Assembly (NCBI GenBank): GCA_963719135.1
Contig: CAVRAZ010000002.1
Span: forward strand, 496,001-560,000
Source of the DNA: CAVRAZ01 sp963719135
GTDB taxonomy: Bacteria; Pseudomonadota; Gammaproteobacteria; DSM-19610
Direction: 5' to 3'
DNA: 64,000 nt
The translations under genes and the position numbers were made by a program. Shown one piece after another: positions 36,330-45,535 of this stretch. The stretch's first letter is position 1. Every line of letters starts with the position of its first letter. The notes below the pieces were generated by a model. That model saw only the letters and a list, made by a program, of their open reading frames with translations, searched no databases and had not been told where the DNA came from.

Positions 36330-37646
36330 CTACAGCGCTCCGATCAACGCGTCCAACGGGGTTTCGATGTCATAGTATTTCGCCGCCCCACTCAGGGTCG
36401 TGGCCGCGGCGAGTCCGGTCGCCGCTTTCTGCAAGCCGGCGATCTGATCCTGGTCCTCGTCGCGCGCCTTGGCCTGACGTGCCTGGTCCGCGGCCTGCCC
36501 CAGCAATTGTGCGGCGGTTCCGAGCTCCTGTTTGGCCTGGCTCAGGTCGTGGCCCGTGAAACGGTCGATTCGCGCGTATTCGACGTGCAGCCTCGCTTCG
36601 ATCAGGTCGGCCTTGTAAGGACTGGGCGCGCGGTAACGCGCCCAGCCGGTCGCGACATATTGCACGCTGCGGTCGGCCAGCGCCTGCGTGCGTCCCACCA
36701 GGCCACGGAGCCGGGCGCCGATATCGTTCCCGCTTTCCAGGGTGGCCAGAAACTGTTTCGCCTGCGGCAGCGCCGCGCTTGCGGCTTCCCGGGTGGCCTT
36801 CTGATCGGACTGGGTGGCGGTATCCAGGTCGGCGATCGCGGCTTCCAGGTCGGTCTGCGCGAGGCTGACGTTGCCGGCCTCGAAATCGAGCACGGCCCGC
36901 CAGAGCATGGCCTTCGCCCGGAACAGCGGCTGCTGTATGGCGACCGACAGGTAGACCAGGCTGTCTTCGGCGGACTTGAGCGCCTGGTCCGCCCGATCGG
37001 CGTCGTTCGCCGCCAGGGACTTCTTCGCCTCGCCGAGCAGGCGGCGGGTCACACTGAGCGGCAGGTCGACCTCGGTGAACTGCAGCGTTGCGTCGGCCAC
37101 ATCCAGCGCTGCGTGCGCTTTGGCCTTGTCGTCCGCTGTGAGTTGTTCCTTCGCCTGATCGATGTGCTTCCTGGCTTCGTCCACCGGCATGAAATGCGCC
37201 AGCTCGTCCAGCGATGCATAGATCGGAGTCAGGTCGGGCAGCACCTCCATCGCACTCTCGTACTCGAGATGTTTTTTCGCGATCCAGATGCGGTCCCGGA
37301 CGCCGCTGGTGGGAACCGCCGCCTGAATGGTTTCCAGCAGCGTTTCCACTTTGCCGAGGTTTGCGTCCACTTCCTGGATAGTGCCGTTATGGACGTTGGC
37401 GCGAATCTGGCTGAGATAGCGCAGCGCCTTGACGCCGGCGGTCGCTATCGCCGCCTCCTCGTCGGAGGTGATCGCCGTCTGCGGCGGTGTCGGTGGCGTT
37501 GTCGGTGGCATTGCCTGCGGCGTTGCCTGCGGCGTTGCGGCGGTCTTTTCCCCGCTGTCCGCCGCCGGCGCGCTGGCGTTCGTCAGTGGTCCCAAGGCGA
37601 CCAGCGCAAGGGCAAGTATGACGGGTTTCAGCTTGGGGTTGGGCAT
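36330..37646 (-). CDS. YfdX-family exported protein
   Basis: A 438-residue protein with a signal peptide (LILALALVALGPLTNASA region, residues 7-25), a Pro/Thr/Gln-rich linker with ATPQ repeats, and two long helical repeats typical of YfdX (AGVKALRYLSQIRANVHNGT; AKKHLEYESAMEVLPDLTPI; VDEARKHIDQAKEQLTADD; LSVTRRLLGEAKKSLAANDA). YfdX proteins are periplasmic, often stress or envelope related; the biochemical role is poorly known. AGGAG precedes the ATG at 37646; an earlier ATG at 37793 lacks a site. It is larger than the E. coli protein (about 210 residues) because the helical region is duplicated. Confidence 0.85.
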   Translation of the reverse strand: MPNPKLKPVILALALVALGPLTNASAPAADSGEKTAATPQATPQAMPPTTPPTPPQTAITSDEEAAIATAGVKALRYLSQIRANVHNGTIQEVDANLGKVETLLETIQAAVPTSGVRDRIWIAKKHLEYESAMEVLPDLTPIYASLDELAHFMPVDEARKHIDQAKEQLTADDKAKAHAALDVADATLQFTEVDLPLSVTRRLLGEAKKSLAANDADRADQALKSAEDSLVYLSVAIQQPLFRAKAMLWRAVLDFEAGNVSLAQTDLEAAIADLDTATQSDQKATREAASAALPQAKQFLATLESGNDIGARLRGLVGRTQALADRSVQYVATGWARYRAPSPYKADLIEARLHVEYARIDRFTGHDLSQAKQELGTAAQLLGQAADQARQAKARDEDQDQIAGLQKAATGLAAATTLSGAAKYYDIETPLDALIGAL

Positions 37647-37999
37647 GGTGAAAACTCCTGTGTGCGTGAGCCGACTCGATAACCGCAGTGGGCATTTAGT
37701 ATGCCAAGGGGGAACCAGCCCAATTTCATAGGGATACGGACAATGCCTGAACAAGATGGGTAGAATTCCACAGCCGGTTGTGTATGGCCGCACGGCGAGC
37801 GGGTGTGATCTCGCGGCAATTCATTGTTGTTGTGCCGGTCGAGGCCGGGTCAGGGGCTGGCACGGCGATTGCCGGAATTTTCCTGACATCGGTCGACGCA
37901 GGCCGCCGTTTCCGTTTTCCGAAGGAGTATGCGTTCCATGATCAGGTCCGATGGTCCTCATTGCCGACAAAGTGCCGGGCCCGGCCGGGAGACGCCGCC

Positions 38000-38965
38000 A
38001 TGACCGGCGCCGCCGGCGATCGGCCGGCGATCATCGTGCTGTTCGGCGCGGCCGGCGATCTCTCGCACCGGCTCATCGTGCCGGCCCTGCTGGCGTTGCA
38101 CCGCGGCGGACGGCTGCACGAGCGGTTTGCGCTGCTCTGCGTTGATCGCGTCGATCGCCCGGTCGACGAACTCGTCAAAACCTACCGCGACGCCCAGGCC
38201 GGGGATGCGGACGCAGAGTTCGACGCCGCCTGGCGGGCGTGCGCACCCTGCATCGACTATCTGCAAGGCGATTTCGGCGACAACGCGTGCTATGCGCGTC
38301 TGAGCGACCGGATGCGGGCGCGGGAGAAGGCCTGGGGTGCGAAAGCGGAACGCGTCTTCTACCTGGCGACGCCGCCGCAGTTGTTCGCGCCGATCGCCGA
38401 CGGGCTCGCCTCGGCCGGATTGCACCGCGACCGCGAGTCCTCGCGCATCGTGGTCGAAAAACCGCTCGGCAACGACCTGGACTCGTTTCGGCTGATCAAT
38501 GCGGCGATGACGCGCCACTTCACCGAAAATCAGATCTACCGCATCGATCACTTCCTCGGCAAGGAAACGGTGCAGAACATCCTTCCTCTGCGCTTCGCCA
38601 ACCCGATCTTCGAGCCGGTCTGGAACCGCAATTATATCGATCACGTGGTCGTCACGGTGGCCAAGACGCTGGGCATGGAGCACCGCGCGGGCTACTACGA
38701 GCGCGCCGGCGCGCTGCGCGACATGGTGCAGAATCACCTGCTGCAATTGCTGTGTCTGGTGGCCATGCAGCCGCCCGCCGTCTACGCGGCCGATGACATC
38801 CGCAACCGCAAGATGGACGTCATGCACGCGCTGCGCCCGCTGACCAAAGAGGACATCAGCCGGCACGTCGCGCGCGGCCAACTTCCCGAACGATCGCGAG
38901 CGATTGTTGCGGACAATCCCGTCGCACTGCCGCGCCCCCCTTGCCGTTTGTTCTCTTGTGTTTGA
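38000..38965 (+). pseudogene. zwf: Glucose-6-phosphate dehydrogenase, C-terminally truncated
   Basis: The first about 294 residues match G6PDH: the NADP motif VLFGAAGDLSHRLIVPALLA, IVVEKPLGND, and the substrate/catalytic motif YRIDHFLGKETVQNI near residue 180. The homology ends near 38882 after EDISRHVARGQ, followed by an unrelated 28-residue tail and a stop. The family is about 490 residues, so the C-terminal half of the alpha+beta domain is lost. GGGAG precedes the ATG at 38000. The enzyme is probably inactive unless the missing part is encoded elsewhere (none in the window). Confidence 0.85.
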
Positions 38966-39340
38966 AGTGTAGCCGAGACGAATGGAGGGACAAGGTCAGC
39001 GGCGGCGGTCCGGCCAGGCCCGCGCGCCCGGTGGATCGTCGTCATGACCCTGTCCATAATGCAGGGAACGGCCGGGCGGACGCGCCGGCAGCCGGACGGA
39101 ATCCGGCAGGATTCGCGGGTGGCCCGACCGGTGGTGCGACTCCCGCGCAGGGGTAACATCCCCGAGTGGGCGCGCCGCGCCGCCGGAGGGTCACCGCCCG
39201 GCGGCGGTGGCCGCTTTGCGCGGAGGCTGTGCAAGCGTGACGGAGGGCGTTCAGGTGCGCAACACTTCAGACCCGGCGGAATACGATCGCGGCGCGTCGC
39301 ATGTGCCGCACTGTCGCGCTGCGGGTATCGGGACCGGGCC
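38966..39340. other. Intergenic region between truncated zwf and hypF
   Basis: About 375 bases, GC-rich, with no supported gene. The zwf homology ends about 80 bp upstream, so this segment may have arrived with the event that truncated it. No terminal repeats or transposase remnants were seen. Confidence 0.35.
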
Positions 39341-41670
39341 ATGAAGGGCGAATGCATCCGCGTAACCGGCATCGTCCAGGGCGTCGGATTTCGACCGACG
39401 GTGTGGCGGCTTGCGCGCGAATGCGGCATCACCGGCGAAGTCTGGAACGACGCCGGAGGCGTGTCGATCCACGCGTGGGGAAGTCCGGCGTCGCTGGACG
39501 CGTTCGTGCGGCGCGTGCAGGCCGAACCGCCGCCGCTGGCGCAGATCGAAGCGATCGCTGCGCACCGCGCTGGAGGACGGCGTCGAGACGCCCCTGGACT
39601 TCCGCATCCTCGTCAGCCGCGAGGGCGAGGTTCGTACGGGCGTGGCGGCCGACGCCGCGACCTGTCCCGACTGCCTGGCCGACGTGCTCGATGCCGCCAA
39701 TCGCCGCTACCGCTATCCATTCACCAATTGCACGCATTGCGGTCCCCGGCTTTCGATCGTCGCGCGCGATCCCCTACGACCGCGCCAACACCAGCATGGC
39801 GTCGTTTCCGATGTGCGCACGGTGCCGCGCCGAGTACGAGAATCCGGCCGACCGCCGCTTCCACGCGCAGCCCAACGCCTGCGCCGACTGCGGCCCGCGC
39901 GTGTGGCTGGAGGCTGACGACGGCCAGCGCGTCGGCACCGACGAAAACGGCGACGCGATCGACGCCGCGGCGCGACTGATCCTCGACGGCGCCATCGTCG
40001 CCATCAAGGGCATCGGCGGTTTTCACCTGGCGTGCGACGCCGGCAGCGACCGGGCGGTGGACGAACTGCGCCGGCGCAAGCTGCGCTATCACAAGGCGCT
40101 GGCGCTGATGGCGCGCGATGTCGACATGGTCCGGCGGTTCGCCGAGCTGAGCGCAACGGAAACCGCGCTGTTGCGCGACAAGGCCGCGCCCATCGTCGTG
40201 CTGAACGCGGCGGGCGAAGCGCTGGCGGCCGGGGTCGCGCCCGGCCAGCACACGCTCGGCTTCATGCTGCCCTATACGCCGCTGCACCACCTGTTGATGC
40301 GGCACATGACGCGGCCGCTGGTGTTGACGTCGGGCAACCGCAGCGACGAACCGCAGACGATCGACAACCGGGACGCGCAGCGGCGGCTCGGGCGCATTGC
40401 CGATTACTATCTGCTGCACGACCGCGACATCGTCAACCGCCTCGACGACTCGGTGCTGCGCGTCGCCGACGGCCGGCCGCGCTTTCTGCGCCGCGCGCGC
40501 GGCTACGCACCGCAGTCGATCCTGCTGCCGGACGCTTTCGCCGGCGCCGGCAACATCCTCGCCATGGGCGGCGAATTGAAGAATACCTTCTGCCTGCTGA
40601 AGAACGGGCGGGCGGTGCTGTCGCAGCACATCGGCGATCTGGAAGACGCCGTGACCTACGACGACTACCGGAACAGCCTGGCGCTGTACCGGCACCTGTT
40701 CGATCACCGGCCCGACTGCATCGTCGTCGACAAACACCCGCAGTATTCTTCCACCCGGCTGGGACAGGAACAGGCGCGCGCCGCCGGTCTGCTGCTGGTG
40801 GAAGTGCAGCACCATCACGCGCACGTCGCCGCCTGCCTCGCCGAGCACGGCATGCCGCCCGACCTGCCGCCGGTGCTGGGCATCGTGCTCGACGGACTGG
40901 GATTCGGCGAGGACGGCACCTTCTGGGGCGGCGAATTCCTGCGCGCCGACTATGCCGGCTTCACGCGCCTGGCACGCTTCAATCCCGTGCCGATGGTTGG
41001 CGGCGCCCAGGCCATGCGCGAGCCCTGGCGCAACACCTGGGCGCATCTGCACTGCGCGTTCGGCTGGGAAGCAGCGCGGGCGCGCTATGCTTCGCTCGAC
41101 ATCGTGCGGTTTCTCGAAACCCGACCGCTCGATGGCTTGAGGATCATGGTGGAGAAGGGCATCAACAGCCCGCCGGCCTCCTCGTGCGGCCGACTGTTCG
41201 ACGCCGTGGCCGCCGCGCTGGGTGTATGCCGCGAACGGGTTTCGCACGAAGGTCAGGCGGCCATCGAACTGGAATCGCTGGCGTCGCGCGAGTTCGAGCG
41301 CGAATCAGGGCGTGGTTATCCTTTCGAATCGAGCGGGGGTGGCATCGACACGCTGCAATGGCGGCCACTGTGGGTGGCGCTGTTGCAGGACATCCAGGAC
41401 GGCGTCGCGCCCGCGACGATTGCGGCACGCTTTCACCAGGGTTTGGTGGATGCCGTCGTGGAAACCGCGTGCCGGCTTTGCAGCGACAATGGATTGGACA
41501 CCGCCGTGCTGGGCGGCGGCGTGTTTCAGAACCGGTTGCTGCTGGAAGGCGTGAGCGGGCGGCTGAGAAAATCGGGGCTGCGCGTGTTGTCGCCGTTGAA
41601 ACTACCGGCGAACGACGGGGGGCTTTCGCTGGGTCAGGTGGCGGTCGCGGCTGCGCGGCGGCCGTTTTGA
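39341..41670 (+). pseudogene. hypF: Carbamoyltransferase HypF, interrupted by two frameshifts
   Basis: HypF makes the CN ligands of NiFe-hydrogenase active sites from carbamoyl phosphate. All domains are present in order: acylphosphatase (VTGIVQGVGFRPTVWRLA), zinc fingers (CPDC...CTHC, CARC...CADC), YrdC-like (KGIGGFHLACDA; LPYTPLHHLLM), and Kae1-like (HHHAHVAACLAEH; GGGVFQNRLLL). The frame changes near 39567 and again near 39770 in GC-rich runs (GTCGCGCGCGATC). Removing one base at each restores a 775-residue protein, the normal size. Sequencing error is a fair alternative to real mutation. No hydrogenase or other hyp gene is in the window. Confidence 0.85.
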
Positions 41671-42118
41671 ATTGGCGGCAGTAGTTCGATTTCCAGGCTT
41701 TCGCGGTCGATCCGAACTCAGGGGGTCAGTAAACGACCGGCAATTTGCCCGTCAATTCGGTGGAGTCAATGTCTGTGCGGGTATAACCGCCTCAATATAC
41801 CGCCACTTCCGAAATTGCTTTGGCTTCACAGCCGGTTGCAGAGGCCTGTTGAGTTCGTTGTGCAGGGGTGTGATCAGCCGGGTGCCGGTCAACCTGGAAA
41901 TAACTCGTTATCACCTCAGGTGCCGTTCAATGTTGACATCGCCTTTGATTGAGGCAAAATCGACTCGGGACACAACGACTTGCAGGGAGGCCGCGCAACG
42001 ATGATCAGGGACAGTTTCCCGCCTCCGAAAGATACCAGCCCTCAGTTCGGCATTATCCTGCGCTGGGTATATTTTTCGCGTTATCTGGTATGTGTTGGAT
42101 AGTAGTTAGGGTTCTCCA
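41671..42118. other. Region upstream of the gene-cassette block
   Basis: About 450 bases, more AT-rich than the flanks, without a supported gene. It carries a promoter-like pair at 41933-41960 and a GTTAGGG (42105-42111) that fits a cassette junction just before the PIN gene. No integrase gene or complete upstream attC/attI was recognised. Short minus-strand ORFs (such as RVDFASIKGDVNIERHL) look like debris. Confidence 0.4.
41933..41960 (+). promoter_or_regulatory. Candidate sigma-70 promoter for the cassette block
   Basis: A perfect -35 TTGACA and a -10-like CAAAAT separated by 16 bp, about 160 bp upstream of the PIN gene. The -10 matches consensus at four of six positions. It could act like a cassette promoter, but this is inference. 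Confidence 0.35.
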
Positions 42119-42727
42119 GTGACAACGCGCACCAACTTCGTCCTCGTCGATTTTGAGAATGTCCAGCCAAAGGACATCGGCTTGCTTAAGGACGGGCCGT
42201 TCAAGGTCAAAGTTTTTCTCGGCCCCAACCAATCAAAAATTCCCATTTCGTTAGCTGCCGCCCTTCAATCGCTGGGCGACAACGCCGAATACATCGTCCT
42301 CGAAACAGCCGGAAACAATGCTCTCGACTTTCACATTGCCTATTACATCGGAGTCTTGTCAGCGACCGAACCGGCCGCCTTCTTCCATGTCATCTCGAAA
42401 GACACAGGGTTTGATTCGCTGCTGAAATATCTCAAAGCGAAAAAGATTTTTGCCCAGCGATCTGTTTGCATTGCCGACATTCCCTATTTCAAGCCTGTGC
42501 TTCCTGCCGCGCCAGAGGCCCAAGTCGAAGCCGTCATTGCAGACCTAATTCGTCGCAAAGCATCGAAGCCAAGAACACAAAAGACCTTGCTGAGCACCCT
42601 CCACGCACTGTTCAAAAAGGAGTTGTCCGAGCAACAGCTTGCCGCATTGTTTGCCGCGCTGTGTAAGCGTGGCGTCGTCGAGGTTGAGGGAACCAAGGTG
42701 TCCTATGCCCTGCCAACCGAACCCTAA
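42119..42727 (+). CDS. PIN/NYN-domain putative ribonuclease in a gene cassette
   Basis: A 202-residue protein. The N-terminal PIN-like fold shows the conserved acidic residues: FVLVDFENVQPKD, NNALDFHIAYYIG and HVISKDTGFDSLLKYLK. The C-terminal 70 residues look like a winged helix (LLSTLHALFKKELSEQQLAA; LCKRGVVEVEGTKVSY). Such proteins are putative metal-dependent RNases. It starts with GTG at 42119, just 8 bp after a GTTAGGG cassette junction, and its stop lies at the R'' end of an attC site, so the gene and attC form a typical integron cassette. GC content is visibly lower than in neighbouring chromosomal genes. Confidence 0.85.
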   Translation: MTTRTNFVLVDFENVQPKDIGLLKDGPFKVKVFLGPNQSKIPISLAAALQSLGDNAEYIVLETAGNNALDFHIAYYIGVLSATEPAAFFHVISKDTGFDSLLKYLKAKKIFAQRSVCIADIPYFKPVLPAAPEAQVEAVIADLIRRKASKPRTQKTLLSTLHALFKKELSEQQLAALFAALCKRGVVEVEGTKVSYALPTEP

Positions 42728-42808
42728 CATGGCGGTCGACCTCGCTCCCTTCGGTCGCTGGACGCTGCGCGATAAAGCCGCGCAGCGCCGGTCACCTATA
42801 CGTTATGC
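42722..42808 (+). other. Integron attC recombination site
   Basis: The order is R'' (CCTAAC), a 5-base spacer region, L'' (GGTCGACC), a 47-base variable stem-loop including GCTGCGCG/CGCGCAGC, L' (GGTCACC), a 5-base spacer, R' (GTTATGC). L'' equals the complement of L' plus one extra C, the extrahelical base that is the hallmark of attC. R'' contains the PIN gene stop. Confidence 0.8.
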
Positions 42809-42867
42809 GACACAAAATAGACGGCGGAATTGGTACCGTAATATAGATTAACTTAGAGGATTAAGGA

Positions 42868-43806
42868 ATGGTCGGATTTTCAGAGCAGAAGCCCTGCCGA
42901 ATCCTTAGCCTTGATGGTGGCGGGGCTAAGGGTTTCTACACGCTAGGGGTGCTCCGCGAGATCGAGGGTATGATCGGGTGCCCGATCCATGAGAAGTTCG
43001 ATCTGATCTTCGGCACAAGTACGGGGGCGATTATTGCGGCTCTGCTGGCGCTCGGCAAGAGTGTAACGGATATCAGCGACCTCTACGAACAGCACGTACC
43101 GACCGTGATGCAGAAGAAAGGTAGGCGCGATAAGTCACTCGCTCTCGCCAATCTCGGGGATGAGGTCTTTGGGGAAGATAATTTCTACAAAATGAAAACA
43201 GGGGTTGGAATCGTCGCAACACGTTGGATGATCGAGCGCCCGATGATATTCAAGACGAGCATCGAACAAGCTCACGGTCGGATGGGTACATTCTCTCCTG
43301 GCTTTGGTGTGAGGATATCTGACGCAGTGCAGGCATCTTGTTCTGCCTTTCCATTTTTCGAGCGAAAAACCGTGAAGACGGATAAAGGTGATTTGATCGA
43401 GCTAATTGACGGTGGCTACTGCGCGAACAATCCGACACTCTACGCAATTGCCGACGCCACCATGGCGCTCAAACTACCACCGGAGCATATTCGGGTGCTC
43501 AGTGTCGGGGTCGGCGTATATCCTGCACCGAAACAGTCATGGTTCAGTACTACTAAATGGGCGCAGATGCTAATGAGCGTCCAGCTTCTACAAAAGACTC
43601 TAGAAATCAACACACAGTCAATGGATCAGCTCCGGCACGTCTTGTTTCGGCACATTCCTACTGTGCGAATCAGCGATACTTTCGAGCAACCCGAAATGGC
43701 GACAGATTTGTTCGAGCACAACATGGACAAGCTCAACATATTGCGGCAACGCGGAACTGAGTCGTTCGCGATGCAGGAACAGGCGTTGCAACAATTGCTT
43801 ATTTAG
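42868..43806 (+). CDS. capV: CBASS patatin-like phospholipase effector (CapV type)
   Basis: A 312-residue soluble patatin. It has the oxyanion motif RILSLDGGGAKGFYTLG (residues 11-27), the nucleophile elbow FGTSTGAI, and the catalytic Asp in LIDGGYCANNP. The C-terminal helical region (MLMSVQLLQKTLEINTQSMD) matches effectors that are switched on by cyclic dinucleotides and then degrade the inner membrane, killing phage-infected cells. It is followed 10 bp later by the nucleotide cyclase gene, the two-gene type I CBASS arrangement. The start (ATG after AAGGA) comes 60 bp after attC, so it is the next cassette or cassette-borne operon. Confidence 0.92.
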   Translation: MVGFSEQKPCRILSLDGGGAKGFYTLGVLREIEGMIGCPIHEKFDLIFGTSTGAIIAALLALGKSVTDISDLYEQHVPTVMQKKGRRDKSLALANLGDEVFGEDNFYKMKTGVGIVATRWMIERPMIFKTSIEQAHGRMGTFSPGFGVRISDAVQASCSAFPFFERKTVKTDKGDLIELIDGGYCANNPTLYAIADATMALKLPPEHIRVLSVGVGVYPAPKQSWFSTTKWAQMLMSVQLLQKTLEINTQSMDQLRHVLFRHIPTVRISDTFEQPEMATDLFEHNMDKLNILRQRGTESFAMQEQALQQLLI

Positions 43807-43816
43807 GGAGTACACG

Positions 43817-44710
43817 GTGGCAATACCCGAATCGCAGCTTGAAACTTGGTCTCACCAAGGATCAGTGGCGCAGTCACGCGACACATATGCGATAGTTAAA
43901 AATACTCTCGAAGACACTGGCTCTCCCTATTATCTGAAGAGCTTCGAGTCGTTCCTCCAAGGCTCCTACGGGAACGATACGAACGTTTATCGGGACAGCG
44001 ATGTTGATGTCGTAATGCGCCTTGATTCAATTTGGTACCATGACGCCAATTTGCTTCCAGAGGGACAGTACGAGGCATTCAAGCGCGCCTATCCAGGAAC
44101 AGCGGACTACGACCTACCGCAGTTCAAGGCCGAGGTTGTGAAATGGCTTGGTCAGAAGTTCAATGGTGTCACCGTAGGATCAAAGGCGATCTTTATTCCC
44201 GGCAACGCGACCCGCCGAGACTGCGATGTCTTAGTCTGCGCCCGTTTTAAGTACTACTACCGCTTTACCAGTGTGGGTGATGAGAACAAAGCTGAAGGTA
44301 TTTGCTTCTTCTTGAAAGACGGCACACGGATCGTGAACTTCCCTAAGCAACATTCGGATAACTGTACGGTGAAACACAAAGCGACAAATCAATGGTTCAA
44401 ACCAGCCGTTCGTATCTACAAGAATATGCGGAACTACCTCGTAGATCATAATATGCTACGGGACGGGGATGCACCTTCCTACTACATAGAAGGGATGCTC
44501 TGGAACGTTCCCGCTGTAAAGTTCGGTAAAAGCTACGATGATACCTTTGTCGAGACATTCAATTACCTAATCAATGCCGACCGCTCAACATTCAAGTGCG
44601 CGAACGGCATCCACGCTCTGTTAGAGGAAGGTTCACATGTATCGTGGTCTCCCGCGAACTGCCAAGCGTATCTTGACGCGCTACGAAACCTTTGGAACAA
44701 CTGGCGCTAG
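43817..44710 (+). CDS. CD-NTase (CBASS cyclic oligonucleotide synthase)
   Basis: A 297-residue nucleotidyltransferase. The catalytic core is FLQGSYGNDTNVYRDSDVDV (GS plus the two metal-binding Asp), with the third Asp in RRDCDVLVCARFKYYY; PAVRIYKNMRNYLVD and DAPSYYIEGMLWNVP belong to the OAS-like helical domain. It makes a cyclic di- or trinucleotide on phage infection to activate the patatin effector. The clade and product cannot be fixed from sequence alone. It lies 10 bp after the effector gene in the same lower-GC block. No Cap2/Cap3 or HORMA genes follow; an IS end begins 16 bp after the stop. Confidence 0.92.
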   Translation: MAIPESQLETWSHQGSVAQSRDTYAIVKNTLEDTGSPYYLKSFESFLQGSYGNDTNVYRDSDVDVVMRLDSIWYHDANLLPEGQYEAFKRAYPGTADYDLPQFKAEVVKWLGQKFNGVTVGSKAIFIPGNATRRDCDVLVCARFKYYYRFTSVGDENKAEGICFFLKDGTRIVNFPKQHSDNCTVKHKATNQWFKPAVRIYKNMRNYLVDHNMLRDGDAPSYYIEGMLWNVPAVKFGKSYDDTFVETFNYLINADRSTFKCANGIHALLEEGSHVSWSPANCQAYLDALRNLWNNWR

Positions 44711-44725
44711 AGTAACAATGGCTAT

Positions 44726-45395
44726 TGAACCGCCCCGGGAATCGCGGAGGCTGGTTGGTTTAAGTCACGCCGCAACGGCGGCCTGACGGTTGCGTTGCCT
44801 ATAGTAGTTTGCGTCAGCTTCTGCGGGAGGGATATAGCCCAAGGGTTCCAACAGCCGATGGTGGTTAAACCACGAGACCCATTCCAGGGTTGCCAGCTCC
44901 ACGGATTCCTTCGTCTTCCACGGTGCGCGACGATGGATTAGCTCAGCCTTGTACAGCCCATTGATCGTCTCGGCCAAAGCGTTGTCGTAGCTATCGCCCT
45001 TGCTGCCGACCGAAGGCTCGATGCCGGCCTCGGCAAGCCGCTCGGTGTAGCGGATCGAGACGTATTGCGAGCCCCCTGTCGCTGTGATGGATCAGGGCAT
45101 CCTCTGAATCGGGCTGTCGGGCGTACGGGGCCTGCTCCAGCGCGTCGAGCACAAAGTCCGTGGTCATGGTGGTGCTGACCCGCCAGCCGACGATACGCCG
45201 GGCGAACACGTCGATGACGTAGGCCACATACAGCCAGCCCTGCCAGGTCGACACACGCGTGAAGTCCGACACCCAGAGCTGGTTGGGACGATCGGCTTTA
45301 AACTGTCGATTGACCCGATCCAGCGGGCAAGCCGCCGAGCGGTCAGGCACGGTGGTGCGAACCGTCTTGCCACGGCGCGCACCCTGCAAGCCGAA
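44726..45395 (-). mobile_element. Truncated IS3-family insertion sequence
   Basis: The intact end starts TGAACCGCCCCGGGAATCGC at 44726, an IS3-type terminal repeat, and carries the C-terminal part of the orfB transposase on the minus strand. The other end and orfA are missing; homology stops near 45395. No target duplication can be assessed. It sits directly after the CBASS genes. Confidence 0.8.
44765..45395 (-). pseudogene. IS3-family transposase OrfB, truncated and frameshifted
   Basis: An rve-type integrase domain with the DDE residues: QLWVSDFTRVSTWQGWLYVA (first D), LIHHSDRG (second D), and ALAETINGLYKAEL (E). The reading frame breaks at about 45080, where five G replace the four expected in HSDRGSQYVS; the rest continues in the next frame to the normal C-terminus (EPLGYIPPAEADANYY). 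The N-terminal third and OrfA are absent. The copy cannot transpose by itself. Confidence 0.85.
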
Positions 45396-45535
45396 AGCAG
45401 GGGGGCAGTACTCACCCCGGAGCAGTCAAGGACAGGACGCTGCGACAGACAGGCCTGGTGCAACGCCTATGGCAGCGACAGCAAGACGACGACCTGGGGC
45501 AGCGCCAACAGAGGTGACCCCGTTTGGCGCGGATT

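Noticed and set aside
42001..42102. 33-codon ORF just before the PIN cassette
   Set aside because: No ribosome binding site or recognisable sequence; more likely part of the recombination or leader region.
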